Counted from the first letter of the stretch, positions 1 through 11,940 are shown. The stretch: 64,000 nt of DNA from Pollenia angustigena (GCA_930367215.1 OV884059.1:35579882-35643881); one strand, 5' to 3'. Notes: a model not told the origin generated them from the sequence alone. Numbers and translations are program-made.

Positions 1-3000
1 ACTAACCGAACGATTTTTTGCACGCATCGCTCATTTTGTGCGGAAAACGATTTACTTTCAGAATATATACAGTTTATAGCGTGCAAAAGCCTGTGTTCCA
101 TGGGATAAATCAGCAACGCTTTTTACTGACCATTTTGGATGCACCCAAATATCTCTGGAACTAAACGAACGATTTTTTGCACGCATCGCTTATTTTGTGC
201 GGAAAATGATTTACTTTCAGAATATATACAGTTTATAGCGTGCAAAAGCCTGTGTTCCATGGGATAAATCAGCAACGCTTTTTACTGACCATTTTGGATG
301 CACCCAAATATCACGGGAACTAACCGAACGATTTTTTGCACGCATCGCTTATTTTGTGCGGAAAACGATTTACTTTCAGAATATATACAGTTTATAGCGT
401 GCAAAAGCCTGTGTTCCATGGGATAAATCAGCAACGCTTTTTACTGACCATTTTGGATGCACCCAAATATCTCTGGAACTAACCGAACGATTTTTTGCAC
501 GCATCGCTCATTTTGTGCGGAAAACGATTTACTTTCAGAATATATACAGTTTATAGCGTGCAAAAGCCTGTGTTCCATGGGATAAATCAGCAACGCTTTT
601 TACTGACCATTTTGGATGCACCCAAATATCTCTGGAACTAACCGAACGATTTTTTGCACGCATCGCTCATTTTGTGCGGAAAACGATTTACTTTCAGAAT
701 ATATACAGTTTATAGCGTGCAAAAGCCTGTGTTCCATGGGATAAATCAGCAACGCTTTTTACTGACCATTTTGGATGCACCCAAATATCTCTGGAACTAA
801 ACGAACGATTTTTTGCACGCATCGCTTATTTTGTGCGGAAAATGATTTACTTTCAGAATATATACAGTTTATAGCGTGCAAAAGCCTGTGTTCCATGGGA
901 TAAATCAGCAACGCTTTTTACTGACCATTTTGGATGCACCCAAATATCTCTGGAACTAACCGAACGATTTTTTGCACGCATCGCTCATTTTGTGCGGAAA
1001 ACGATTTACTTTCAGAATATATACAGTTTATAGCGTGCAAAAGCCTGTGTTCCATGGGATAAATCAGCAACGCTTTTTACTGACCATTTTGGATGCACCC
1101 AAATATCTCTGGAACTAACCGAACGATTTTTTGCACGCATCGCTCATTTTGTGCGGAAAACGATTTACTTTCAGAATATATACAGTTTATAGCGTGCAAA
1201 AGCCTGTGTTCCATGGGATAAATCAGCAACGCTTTTTACTGACCATTTTGGATGCACCCAAATATCTCTGGAACTAACCGAACGATTTTTTGCACGCATC
1301 GCTCATTTTGTGCGGAAAACGATTTACTTTCAGAATATATACAGTTTATAGCGTGCAAAAGCCTGTGTTCCATGGGATAAATCAGCAACGCTTTTTACTG
1401 ACCATTTTGGATGCACCCAAATATCTCTGGAACTAACCGAACGATTTTTTGCACGCATCGCTCATTTTGTGCGGAAAACGATTTACTTTCAGAATATATA
1501 CAGTTTATAGCGTGCAAAAGCCTGTGTTCCATGGGATAAATCAGCAACGCTTTTTACTGACCATTTTGGATGCACCCAAATATCTCTGGAACTAACCGAA
1601 CGATTTTTTGCACGCATCGCTCATTTTGTGCGGAAAACGATTTACTTTCAGAATATATACAGTTTATAGCGTGCAAAAGCCTGTGTTCCATGGGATAAAT
1701 CAGCAACGCTTTTTACTGACCATTTTGGATGCACCCAAATATCTCTGGAACTAACCGAACGATTTTTTGCACGCATCGCTCATTTTGTGCGGAAAACGAT
1801 TTACTTTCAGAATATATACAGTTTATAGCGTGCAAAAGCCTGTGTTCCATGGGATAAATCAGCAACGCTTTTTACTGACCATTTTGGCTGCACCCAAATA
1901 TCTCTGGAACTAACCGAACGATTTTTTGCACGCATCGCTCATTTTGTGCGGAAAACGATTTACTTTCAGAATATATACAGTTTATAGCGTGCAAAAGCCT
2001 GTGTTCCATGGGATAAATCAGCAACGCTTTTTACTGACCATTTTGGATGCACCCAAATATCTCTGGAACTAAACGAACGATTTTTTGCACGCATCGCTTA
2101 TTTTGTGCGGAAAATGATTTACTTTCAGAATATATACAGTTTATAGCGTGCAAAAGCCTGTGTTCCATGGGATAAATCAGCAACGCTTTTTACTGACCAT
2201 TTTGGATGCACCCAAATATCTCTGGAACTAACCGAACGATTTTTTGCACGCATCGCTCATTTTGTGCGGAAAACGATTTACTTTCAGAATATATACAGTT
2301 TATAGCGTGCAAAAGCCTGTGTTCCATGGGATAAATCAGCAACGCTTTTTACTGACCATTTTGGATGCACCCAAATATCTCTGGAACTAACCGAACGATT
2401 TTTTGCACACATCGCTCATTTTGTGCGGAAAACGATTTACTTTCAGAATATATACAGTTTATAGCGTGCAAAAGCCTGTGTTCCATGGGATAAATCAGCA
2501 ACGCTTTTTACTGACCATTTTGGATGCACCCAAATATCTCTGGAACTAACCGAACGATTTTTTGCACACATCGCTCATTTTGTGCGGAAAACGATTTACT
2601 TTCAGAATATATACAGTTTATAGCGTGCAAAAGCCTGTGTTCCATGGGATAAATCAGCAACGCTTTTTACTGACCATTTTGGATGCACCCAAATATCTCT
2701 GGAACTAACCGAACGATTTTTTGCACGCATCGCTCATTTTGTGCGGAAAACGATTTACTTTCAGAATATATACAGTTTATAGCGTGCAAAAGCCTGTGTT
2801 CCATGGGATAAATCAGCAACGCTTTTTACTGACCATTTTGGATGCACCCAAATATCTCTGGAACTAACCGAACGATTTTTTGCACGCATCGCTCATTTTG
2901 TGCGGAAAACGATTTACTTTCAGAATATATACAGTTTATAGCGTGCAAAAGCCTGTGTTCCATGGGATAAATCAGCAACGCTTTTTACTGACCATTTTGG

Positions 3001-4963
3001 ATGCACCCAAATATCTCTGGAACTAACCGAACGATTTTTTGCACGCATCGCTCATTTTGTGCGGAAAACGATTTACTTTCAGAATATATACAGTTTATAG
3101 CGTGCAAAAGCCTGTGTTCCATGGGATAAATCAGCAACGCTTTTTACTGACCATTTTGGATGCACCCAAATATCTCTGGAACTAACCGAACGATTTTTTG
3201 CACGCATCGCTCATTTTGTGCGGAAAACGATTTACTTTCAGAATATATACAGTTTATAGCGTACAAAAGCCTGTGTTCCATGGGATAAATCAGCAACGCT
3301 TTTTACTGACCATTTTGGATGCACCCAAATATCTCTGGAACTAACCGAACGATTTTTTGCACGCATCGCTCATTTTGTGCGGAAAACGATTTACTTTCAG
3401 AATATATACAGTTTATAGCGTGCAAAAGCCTGTGTTCCATGGGATAAATCAGCAACGCTTTTTACTGACCATTTTGGATGCACCCAAATATCTCTGGAAC
3501 TAACCGAACGATTTTTTGCACACATCGCTCATTTTGTGCGGAAAACGATTTACTTTCAGAATATATACAGTTTATAGCGTGCAAAAGCCTGTGTTCCATG
3601 GGATAAATCAGCAACGCTTTTTACTGACCATTTTGGATGCACCCAAATATCTCTGGAACTAAACGAACGATTTTTTGCACGCATCGCTTATTTTGTGCGG
3701 AAAATTATTTACTTTCAGAATACATACAGTTTATAGCGTGCAAAAGCCTGTGTTCCATGGGATAAATCAGCAACGCTTTTTACTGACCATTTTGGATGCA
3801 CCCAAATATCTCTGGAACTAACCGAACGATTTTTTGCACGCATCGCTCATTTTGTGCGGAAAACGATTTACTTTCAGAATATATACAGTTTATAGCGTGC
3901 AAAAGCCTGTGTTCCATGGGATAAATCAGCAAAGCTTTTTACTGACCATTTTGGATGCACCCAAATATCTCTGGAACTAACCGAACGATTTTTTGCACGC
4001 ATCGCTCATTTTGTGCGGAAAACGATTTACTTTCAGAATATATACAGTTTATAGCGTGCAAAAGCCTGTGTTCCATGGGATAAATCAGCAACGCTTTTTA
4101 TTCACCATTTTGGATGCACCCAAATATTTCTGGAACTAAACGAACGATTTTTTGCACGCATCGCTTATTTTGTGCGGAAAATGATTTACTTTCAGAATAT
4201 ATACAGTTTATAGCGTGCAAAAGCCTGTGTTCCATGGGATAAATCAGCAACGCTTTTTACTGACCATTTTGGATGCACCCAAATATCTCTGGAACTAAAC
4301 GAACGATTTTTTGCACGCATCGCTTATTTTGTGCGGAAAATGATTTACTTTCAGAATATATACAGTTTATAGCGTGCAAAAGCCTGTGTTCCATGGGATA
4401 AATCAGCAACGCTTTTTAATGACCATTTTGGATGCACCCAAATATCTCTGGAACTAACCGAACGATTTTTTGCACGCATCGCTCATTTTGTGCGGAAAAC
4501 GATTTACTTTCAGAATATATACAGTTTATAGCGTGCAAAAGCCTGTGTTCCATGGGATAAATCAGCAACGCTTTTTACTGACCATTTTGGATGCACCCAA
4601 ATATCTCTGGAACTAACCGAACGATTTTTTGCACGCATCGCTCATTTTGTGCGGAAAACGATTTACTTTCAGAATATATACAGTTTATAGCGTGCAAAAG
4701 CCTGTGTTCCATGGGATAAATCAGCAACGCTTTTTATTCACCATTTTGGATGCACCCAAATATTTCTGGAACTAAACGAACGATTTTTTGCACGCATCGC
4801 TTATTTTGTGCGGAAAATGATTTACTTTCAGAATATATACAGTTTATAGCGTGCAAAAGCCTGTGTTCCATGGGATAAATCAGCAACGCTTTTTACTGAC
4901 CATTTTGGATGCACCCAAATATCTCGGGAACAAACCGTACGATTTTTTGCACGCATCGCTTAC
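1..4963. repeat. 159-bp tandem satellite array
   Basis: About 31 head-to-tail copies of a 159-bp unit, all in register from base 1, so the array continues off the left edge. Copies are nearly identical. Two main variants are visible: a common one (CTAACCGAACG, CGCTCATTT, GAAAACG) and a rarer one (CTAAACGAACG, CGCTTATTT, GAAAATG) at units 2, 6, 14, 24, 27, 28 and 31 (unit n starts at 1+159(n-1)); unit 3 is mixed. Units 26-28 and 30-32 share rare variants, suggesting a 636-bp four-unit duplication. The period is divisible by three but every frame is closed, so no protein is encoded. The last copy decays after about 4963. Confidence 0.98.
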
Positions 4964-5558
4964 TTTGTTCCTAAATGTGTATTTTTTAATTAGTGTTAAC
5001 TATTTTTTGTATTTTTATTAAAAATATTAGTTATTTTAACTTCCCCTTTTTAAATTCCTAAATTCGACGCTAACTTTTGTTTTTACTTTTGAAAATCCCA
5101 ATAAATTCCCAAATTCGACGCTAACTTTTTGTTTTTATTCTGCAAAAGACCATAATTTGGGAATTTTATTTTCCAGGTTTTTAAATTCCCTATTTCGGCG
5201 ACGCTATCTTGGCCCACGTTAAAAAACCTGTGAAATTGATTAGTTTTTCTGTTCTATTGCGGTTCAGTTTGTTAAAATTAAAAAAATTGTTAAGTAATTG
5301 TAAGTGACAGCAAAATAAATAATAAAAAAATACATATTTATATTGAAATAAACAATTTTTTGATTTTAAGAATTTATAAAGTTTAGTTTCTTCAAATTTA
5401 CGTGCATTAAAGTTATTGAAATAAAACAATGCACGGTGCAAATCTAACAAATTTGTCATAAATGGCTGATAAGTTGCTACAGAAAAAGTAACTATAACAA
5501 TTTCGAAACAGAATGGCACGGAACAGAACAGAAACAGTAAGTAAAGACTATTTCTGCT
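4964..5558. other. Unassigned AT-rich spacer
   Basis: No recognisable gene. A short phrase (AAATTCGACGCTAACTTTTG) occurs twice in tandem between about 5050 and 5135. A 109-codon open stretch on the minus strand (5190-5519) resembles nothing I know and is low-complexity. Confidence 0.5.
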
Positions 5559-5561
5559 TTA

Positions 5562-5800
5562 AGGGCCAACCATAATATGCATAGTCTTGCTTAACCTACT
5601 GTCAAAAATTAACAAAAAGTCTCTCAAATGTATTTAAAAACGTACGGAATGTGCGATCAGTTTCGCACTTTGCTTAAGCAAATGACTGTTTCATAAAACT
5701 GTACAAAAATTTTCTTTAAGGTTAATATGGTTTGCCTCATATGATTTACATGTGTTCGCACATTTGCTTAAGCCAACTTAAGCACATTATGGTTGCGCCT
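5562..5800. mobile_element. Harbinger-type MITE, 239 bp
   Basis: Ends are inverted: AGGGCCAACCATAAT on the left against the complement of ATTATGGTTGCGCCT on the right (two mismatches). The element is flanked by TTA on both sides (5559-5561 and 5801-5803), the 3-bp target duplication usual for PIF/Harbinger. No coding capacity. Confidence 0.8.
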
Positions 5801-5913
5801 TTAGGCTTTTAATTTGTTTCAGTCTGTCAATAATCATCTTTCTCAAAGGTGGAAAAGTAATTTTTAATATTACTTCCTTCATGGTAATTGGTTAAAGAAC
5901 CATCTTGTTCAAT

Positions 5914-6422
5914 TTAGCTGTCATTCATTCCCGTTTCGGAATTTTCACTTTCGATTAAATATATAACATTTTGCTTTTTGACTTCTGGGTTTTTAGCAAT
6001 ATTACTGCTTGTTGAAGCACCGCTGCTTAAAGGAGTTGGGACTTTCAAAGTAACACCCTCTGATGAGCGACTTAAACTGCTGTAATGCTCTGCAGTGCTC
6101 CCCTCGTTAAACATGTCATGCATTTGTACGGTATGTCTAAAATGAAGATTTTTTAAACAACCTAGAAATAAAACCGGTTGTTATTTTTATGTTTTATAAA
6201 TAAAGCTTTTTTTTATACAACCTTGAAATAAAACATCCGATATAAGTTTTTGTGCAATTACTTTTTGGTTTTCATCTATTTTATCATATTGTGAAGCCCA
6301 CGATTTTGCTAAGCAGTCACTTTCTTTTGGTTGACTGTCGCTTCCAGACAGTTTATTTACCGCTAATTTGATTAAATTGTCTTCTGGATTATTTTTTTCC
6401 TCTTTGGCTTTGTTTCAAATTC
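5914..6422 (-). pseudogene. MADF-BESS gene, exons 2 and 3
   Basis: Continuation of the minus-strand gene whose first exon is at 9684-10051. Exon 2 (6422 down to 6222) follows a good acceptor (TTATAG). It encodes a charged linker and then a BESS-like helix with a conserved Trp (SWASQYDKIDENQKV), the kind of C-terminal interaction motif seen in MADF proteins. Exon 3 (6161 to 5914) starts after TTTCTAG; the phase-1 junction makes Gly-Cys-Leu, and the frame runs to a stop at 5914. The 60-bp intron has GT-AG ends. Exon 2 carries one apparent A deletion in an A run near 6398, which shifts frame. Without that the exons join cleanly. Assignment as a BESS region is by pattern, not by search. Confidence 0.6.
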
Positions 6423-6606
6423 CTATAAGAGAAAATAATTTTATATGTAAATTCTTGTAAGTGAATATTTGAATTAACATAAGTTTATTTATTTTTTTCA
6501 GCTACCAAAAACGCAAAATGAATGGTTAAAAGAAGCTTCATCTTTTAACGAATTGTGGAATTTTCCAAACTGTTTAGGCGCTATAGATGGTAAACAAATC
6601 AACATA

Positions 6607-6828
6607 CAGTGGCTCACAGCTTATTTCAACCAGCCTCTTTTGTGAAGAAAAATAGCATATACTTTTAAAGCGAAACATTTGATTGTTAAAATTTAAATGA
6701 GGGTTTATAGAATATGTTACAAAATAAAGAAACAAAGTTTTATTCAGTCTTAAATTAACAGTTTTAAAAAATTACAAACTTAAAAACAGAAACAGAGTAA
6801 CATAAGTAGTCACAGCTTATTTCAACCA
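6607..6828. repeat. Left terminal inverted repeat of Tc1-like element
   Basis: About 222 bp, matching the complement of the right end with few differences. Transposase-binding direct repeats are expected at about 6614-6634 and 6810-6830, where the CACAGCTTATTTCAACC phrase occurs. Confidence 0.9.
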
Positions 6829-6875
6829 GCTAATAAAAATTAACATTAAGATAGTTAATTTAGTTATTTTTGATT

Positions 6876-7895
6876 TCAAAATTTAGTATGGCCTCCTTTT
6901 TGGTCAATTACAGCATTTAGTCTTTTTTGCATTGATTCCACTAATTTTCTAGTGGTTTGCGGAGTTATTTTCGCCCATTCCTCCTGCAACACTGCTTTCA
7001 GATCATTCCGGTTCAAGATCTGGTGTTTGCGGATGTTTTGGTCTAGGATGGCCCATAAATTCTCAATCACATTTAAGTCAGGTGATTGTGCCGGTGGTTG
7101 CATCAAGTGGGGACAGTTCCAAATAAGCCATGACTGAACAATACCTGATTTATGTTTCAAGTCGTTGTCCTGATAAAACCGAAACTCCTCCCTTATACCA
7201 AGTTTTTCAGCACTTTGCAGTAAATTAGCTTTTAGGATGTCAAGGTATACAGTTTTGTCCATTGTTGTTTCAATAAACTGTAAATTTCCTACACCTGCTG
7301 ACGACATACAAGCCCACACCATGACACTACCACCGCCGTGTTTGACTGTCGGTTTTAAGTTTTTATTTTGGAGCTCTGTATTTGGGTTACGCCAGACGTA
7401 AGTTTGACCATCAGAGCCAAAAATATTAAATTTGGACTCATCTGCAAAAACAACATTTTCCCAAAAGCTAGAGTCTTTGGTAATGTGTTCCTTTGCGAAT
7501 TTTAGGCGCGCAGTTTGATTTTTCTTACTGATAAAAGGCTTTTTCCGGGAAACTCTACCATTAAAATCATGATTTCGGAGAACACGACGGATAGTTTCTG
7601 CACTGCATGTTATGTTTAACTCATTTTTAACTTCTGTAGCCAGTTTTAGAGCGGAAAGTTTCGGGTTTTCTCGGATTTTTCTGACAATGTACCGCTCATT
7701 AGTGTCATTAAAAATTTTATTGGGAGCTTTTTTGGCCTTATCGCGAATCCTATTTTCGTGCACGTACCGCGATATTATACTTTGTACTGTTGAATCACTA
7801 AGGCAAACCATTTCAACAATTTTTCGACGTGAATGGCCATTTTTAAAATGGCTAATAACAAGTTCCCTCTGTTCTATGGTAGTGCATCGTCCCAT
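6876..7895 (-). CDS. Tc1-like transposase, DD34E, intact
   Basis: 339-residue cut-and-paste transposase. The start chosen is the ATG at 7893-7895 (MGRCTTIEQR); a longer frame begins with TTG, which is unlikely. N-terminal paired-type helix-turn-helix motifs occupy about residues 5-115. The catalytic triad is complete: Asp152 in VFADESKFNIF, Asp243 in FYQDND and Glu278 in DLNVIENLW, with 34 residues between the last two (DD34E). A GGGSVMVWACMS motif lies between, as in Tc1 enzymes. Length is the usual 340 or so. The family motif DPKHTS reads DLKHKS here, a small departure. No stop or frameshift. The transposase is expected to bind the flanking inverted repeats in the nucleus and insert at TA. 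Confidence 0.95.
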   Translation of the reverse strand: MGRCTTIEQRELVISHFKNGHSRRKIVEMVCLSDSTVQSIISRYVHENRIRDKAKKAPNKIFNDTNERYIVRKIRENPKLSALKLATEVKNELNITCSAETIRRVLRNHDFNGRVSRKKPFISKKNQTARLKFAKEHITKDSSFWENVVFADESKFNIFGSDGQTYVWRNPNTELQNKNLKPTVKHGGGSVMVWACMSSAGVGNLQFIETTMDKTVYLDILKANLLQSAEKLGIREEFRFYQDNDLKHKSGIVQSWLIWNCPHLMQPPAQSPDLNVIENLWAILDQNIRKHQILNRNDLKAVLQEEWAKITPQTTRKLVESMQKRLNAVIDQKGGHTKF

Positions 7896-8045
7896 TGTCA
7901 AAAAATCCGCTTCTGGTTTAACTAACTTCCGAAATCAGACTAAAATAATTTTTTTAAATATTTAAAACATTACTTAAAAGAAAAAATCTTGGAAGTTTAC
8001 CGTTACTTGAGCAGTGATGTCAATTTAACAGATTTTAGAAGTAGA

Positions 8046-8267
8046 TGGTTGAAATAAGCTGTGACTACTTATGTTACTCTGTTTTTGTTTTTAAGTTTGT
8101 AATTTTTTAAAACTGTTAATTTAAGACTGAATAAAACTTTGTTTCTTTATTTTGTAACATATTCTATAAACCCTCATTTAAATTTTAACAATGCAATGTT
8201 TCGCTTCGAAATTATATGCGATTTTTCTTCATGAAAGAGGCTGGTTGAAATAAGCTGTGAGCCACTG
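8046..8267. repeat. Right terminal inverted repeat of Tc1-like element
   Basis: Mirror of the left repeat, ending GCTGTGAGCCACTG next to the duplicated TA. Inner and outer copies of the direct-repeat phrase are both present. Confidence 0.9.
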
Positions 8268-8970
8268 TACGTCAACCACCTGGATCGGGATCTTTCTATT
8301 TTAATTATAAAAAAACGTTCTCCATAATACTTATGGCAGTTGTTAACGCAAATTATGAATTTCTAATGGTTGATGTTGGCACTAACGGACGAGCATCCGA
8401 TGGTGGCGTTTTGGCGAAAGCAAATTTTTTTCAAGACTCAAAACAAATGAACTGAAAATCCCGAATCCAAAACCACTTCCCGGTTTTCCTAACAAAATGC
8501 CTTTTGTATTTGTAGCGGACGATGCATTCCCGCTGTCGGAAAATATTTTAAAGCCTTTTAGTCATAACACTTTAAAAAAAGAAGAAATGGTCTTTAACTA
8601 CAGGCTTTCCCGAGCGCGAAGAATCGTCGAAAATGCTTTCGGTATTTTGGCATCCAGATTCAGAATTTTATTGCAAACAATCAATTTGTCGCCAGAAAAA
8701 ACAACAACTATCGTGTTAGCTTGTTGTTATTTGCACAATTTTTTGAGAAAGCAAAACGATTGTACTTATTTAGATGGTGGCTTTGACAGCGAGGAAATAG
8801 AAACGGGTTCTATTGAGCTTGGCGATTGGCGCAATGGTCCAAATCTTGAAAAACTACAAGGTTCAACTTTTAGAAATCCTTCCAATAATGCGAAATTAGT
8901 GAGGGAACAATTTTCAACATATTTCAACACGGCTGGGTCAGTTCCATGGCAAAATAAAATTTTTAAATAA

Positions 8971-9683
8971 AATATTTTTTTTTTTTTAATTGAATTCAAT
9001 TTTTGTAATAAACTTACATACATACAGTATAAGCAAAACAATTTTTTATTTAACATTAAAGGCATATGAAAAATACTTTTTAAACCATTCGTTTCATTAT
9101 CAAAAAGTAGATCAAATAGCACGATATTTTTACAGCGGGTAGATATGAATATTATGCGAAGATTTTTACCAGAACGTAAACAAATTAACAATTTTGAGTT
9201 AATACCCTCTTGTTGATCAAGTGCGATACGTATGTATGTATATAGAAGTAATTATCAAAAAAAATCAATTGACATTTTAAGTGTTTTAAAAATAATATAC
9301 TTATATGTAATTGAAATATCAATTAAATAAATCCAAATCCTAATTGATTTTTTTTTCGTTTTAAATAATGTTAAAAAATATGTTGAAAAAAATTCACAAT
9401 TTTAAATTTTTACGATTTTAAGTAGGTGCAAAATAAACAAATTGTTAATCAAGTAGATTTTACGAATTTTACGACCTGTTCCTTACGAACAAGGTTTAAC
9501 TTTTCAGACAAGTTGGCAGCGGGCCAGCAAGCCGGACGGACAGTTGTTTCGTCTCGGAAAGTGATTATGAGTCGATCGGTATACTTAAATATGAGGGATT
9601 GTCTCCTACTGCGCAAACGCGTAATACACTCCACTATGTGGTCTAGGTTTAATAAGGTTACAAAGTTTTTATTTCATGCTTAC
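8971..9683. other. Transposon 3' flank and unassigned sequence
   Basis: AT-rich sequence after the Harbinger transposase stop. On the present model it lies within the long intron of the MADF-BESS gene. A less AT-rich patch at about 9470-9640 is open in both directions but matches no motif I recognise. Confidence 0.4.
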
Positions 9684-10051
9684 CTCAATTTCGGTTTCTT
9701 CATTCATGGTTGTTCTCCCACTTACATTCTCTTCCTGGTCTCTGAGAAACCCTAGTGAATTGAAGCACCAAAGAGTTGGAACGTATTCCTCGTCTGCGCC
9801 AGAACCAGATTTCAGACTCATTCTTTGTTTTTTAAGCTCGCGCCGATATGACGTTCGAAAAATGTTTATTTTTTTATCACCATTTCTTTGTTGGCCTCTG
9901 AATATTTTTCTTTTAATTTGTTTACTAAAATATTATAGTCTCTGTTTTTTGAAATTCTGTTGCTATAGTCTTTACTTTTCACTTTCCACAATGATGGTAG
10001 ACTTTTATAGAGCTCAATAAAGTCATTTAAAAATATTTTTTCCTCGTCCAT
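9684..10051 (-). pseudogene. MADF-domain exon (exon 1 of MADF-BESS gene)
   Basis: Starts at ATG 10049-10051 and encodes a typical MADF domain: an acidic start, FIELYKSLPSLWKVKSKDY, a central helix, then TSYRRELKKQRM, a KSGSG turn and a final LWCFNSLGFLRDQ block. MADF domains are Myb-related DNA-binding modules and serve as partner proteins in some Harbinger elements. One A appears to be missing from the A run at about 9869-9875, which shifts the frame. Exon length is 368, one short of a multiple of three. The exon ends GAG|GTAAGC, a strong donor, in phase 0 with the acceptor at 6422. The implied intron is 3.26 kb and holds the antisense transposase. Confidence 0.75.
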
Positions 10052-11033
10052 TTCTTAATGCTTCTTCTTATACGTCTTCACTATGCAAAATTTTCACTGA
10101 AATGATTACATTTAACACTATACACTGCAAAAAGTTTGACAAATATCCAATATGTCTGCCAATTACTAAAAAATTTTTAATATTTCTACAAACATTGCTT
10201 CAAATGTTTGTACAAACAGCAAACACCCCAATTAACAACACAAAATATTTGTACAAACGTAAAATTTTGACATATTTGACAAGCCATTTGTGTGGTTTAA
10301 TTTGCCCTTTAATGAATCATGGTGTTTACACGACGTATCTACTTGCTTCGATTTGACAGTTGTCTTTAATAAACAAATCAGTGTTCTTAACTTTGCATTT
10401 TCAAAACGCACCAAAATGGAGAAAAAACGCAGCAAGTTTAGAATTTAATTGTTATCTAAAATATTGAATTAATTTTGCATAACATTTTTATATTAAAAAT
10501 ACAGTATAATCGTAAATTGTGGTTCAAGAGGAGTTGTGCACTTTAAACCAGCCGGTGCAAATTAAATTTAAGTTAATTTATTAAAAATAAGTAATTTAAA
10601 TAAATTTAGTGTGTTATTTTCGAAAAATTTGCTTATTATTGCATTTTTTACAATTAAATGCCGCTTAGAAAATTTAATAGTTCGAAAAAGTTAACAACCC
10701 TTGGAATATTTTGGTTTACTTTTTCGCGATTCAACTGTATAACATGTTTTATTGTTATACAGTAGAATCTTTCCAGTTCAGAGTTTTTAGAAAAAAAAAA
10801 AAAAAAAAAACTTATCAAACATAAAAAAACTACACAAATTTGTTAGCATTAGAGTTAACCTTGTTAAATTCGACTCGGTATTCATATGTTTTAGATAAAA
10901 TTTATTAATTGCATAAAATATATACAAATTTTTTTTTATAAAGAGATCAACACTAAATATCTAGTAAGGATTAAAAATTAACAATAGTTCAGTATTTGAC
11001 GTTTTATTAAAATAGTTTAAAAAATACATATAC
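10052..11033. other. AT-rich spacer, no gene seen
   Basis: Contains an A run at about 10791-10810. Short open stretches on both strands at 10102-10435 show no recognisable motif. The expected upstream end of the Harbinger/MADF unit should be here, but I could not identify a terminal repeat. Confidence 0.4.
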
Positions 11034-11499
11034 ATACTCATTAGACTGGTCGCAATTTTTTTTTTTTTAAATTTAATTGTTTGCCCTGCTTAAAATATGA
11101 GGTTTGGTGTAAGAAATCATGATCTAATTTTTCAGGTCAATCCGACGGTGCCTAGCCGTGCCGGGTGGGGCCCAAAGTTCCCCATATTATAAAAAAAACA
11201 TATTTTCTATCAGATCTTTATAGTTATACTAGTTGAAAAGCCGAACATCAAAAATATGACTACGCTACGATCTTCCGCAGAGAAAGTACTTCAAGTGTGC
11301 CAAATTTCAGCTTCCTATGTCATCAGATGGCTTCAGAAAGTTGCGGAAAGAATAGGACATACATGCAAACATCCTGACATACTAAGAAATTATATATTGT
11401 ATAGATAGAATAAAGTATTTGCAGTTTAATATTTTAGTATGATACGAACGAAAGATTTTTAACTAATTTTAACTAATTCGGGGTCGCTGAATCCAGTGG

Positions 11500-11940
11500 T
11501 GCTAGCCGTTTATTGAAAAACTAAAAAAAAACCGAAATTCGGCAATAAAATTTACTTTAAGAAAGTTACAACTTTTTTCTTCATATTGGCTTTGGTTTTC
11601 GAGATATACCGTTATTTCGAAAATTAGGGATGTTGCACAACATATGTTCGCGTAAATCAAAAACGCTTTAGTTTATTGAAAAACAAAAAAAAACGAAATT
11701 CCGCAAAAAAATTTACTTTAAGAAAGTTAAAACTTTTTTCTTCATATTGGCTTTGGTTTTCGAGATATACCGTTATTTCGAAAATTAAGGAGGTTGCGCA
11801 ACATATGTTCGCGTAACTCAAAAACGCTTTAGCTTATTGAAAAACTAAAAAAAACCGAAATTCCGCAATAAAATTTACTTTAAGAAAGGTAAAACGTTTT
11901 TCTTATAGGCGCAGTCGTTTTACTGGAAAAAAAAATAATT
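11500..11940. repeat. Subterminal ~164-bp tandem repeats in left arm
   Basis: The phrase ATTGAAAAACTAAAAAAA recurs at about 11507, 11672 and 11836, each followed by similar sequence including CGAGATATACCGTTATTTCG. The right arm (about 16980-17280) carries the inverted counterpart with fewer copies, so the arms differ in repeat number. Confidence 0.8.

Larger units (their letters stand above)
6607..8267 (-). mobile_element. Complete Tc1-like element, IR/DR type
   Basis: 1661-bp element flanked by TA (6605-6606 and 8268-8269). Both ends start CAGTGGCTCACAGC. The inverted repeats are about 222 bp (6607-6828 and about 8046-8267). Each contains the phrase CACAGCTTATTTCAACCAGC twice, near its outer and its inner edge, the IR/DR layout known from Sleeping Beauty, Minos and Paris. 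The two repeats are very similar and the transposase frame is open, so insertion is probably recent. It disrupts a Harbinger transposase. Confidence 0.95.
6502..8970 (+). pseudogene. PIF/Harbinger transposase (ALP1-like), split by Tc1
   Basis: DDE transposase of the PIF/Harbinger superfamily (DDE_Tnp_4), which excises and inserts the element. The exon starts after TTTTTTCAG at 6502 and shows the first Asp motif (WNFPNCLGAIDGK). It is then broken at a TA by the 1661-bp Tc1-like element and resumes at 8270 ([14 protein letters not shown]). The second Asp (FVFVADDAFPL) and the Glu region (RRIVENAFGILASRFR) follow in 8497-8970, ending at TAA before an A/T-rich tail. One frameshift lies near the T run at 8425-8430. 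N-terminal exons are not visible, so this is a 3' portion. It sits antisense inside the intron of the MADF-BESS gene. Confidence 0.85.

Noticed and set aside
1..4963. CRISPR-like repeat array
   Set aside because: Units are contiguous 159-bp copies with no unique spacers, in a eukaryotic context; this is satellite DNA.
6952..7965. Plus-strand frames across the Tc1-like element
   Set aside because: Antisense shadows of the transposase; no motif.
9426..9755. 109-codon plus-strand open frame
   Set aside because: No recognisable domain, overlaps the MADF exon region, and codon content looks non-coding.
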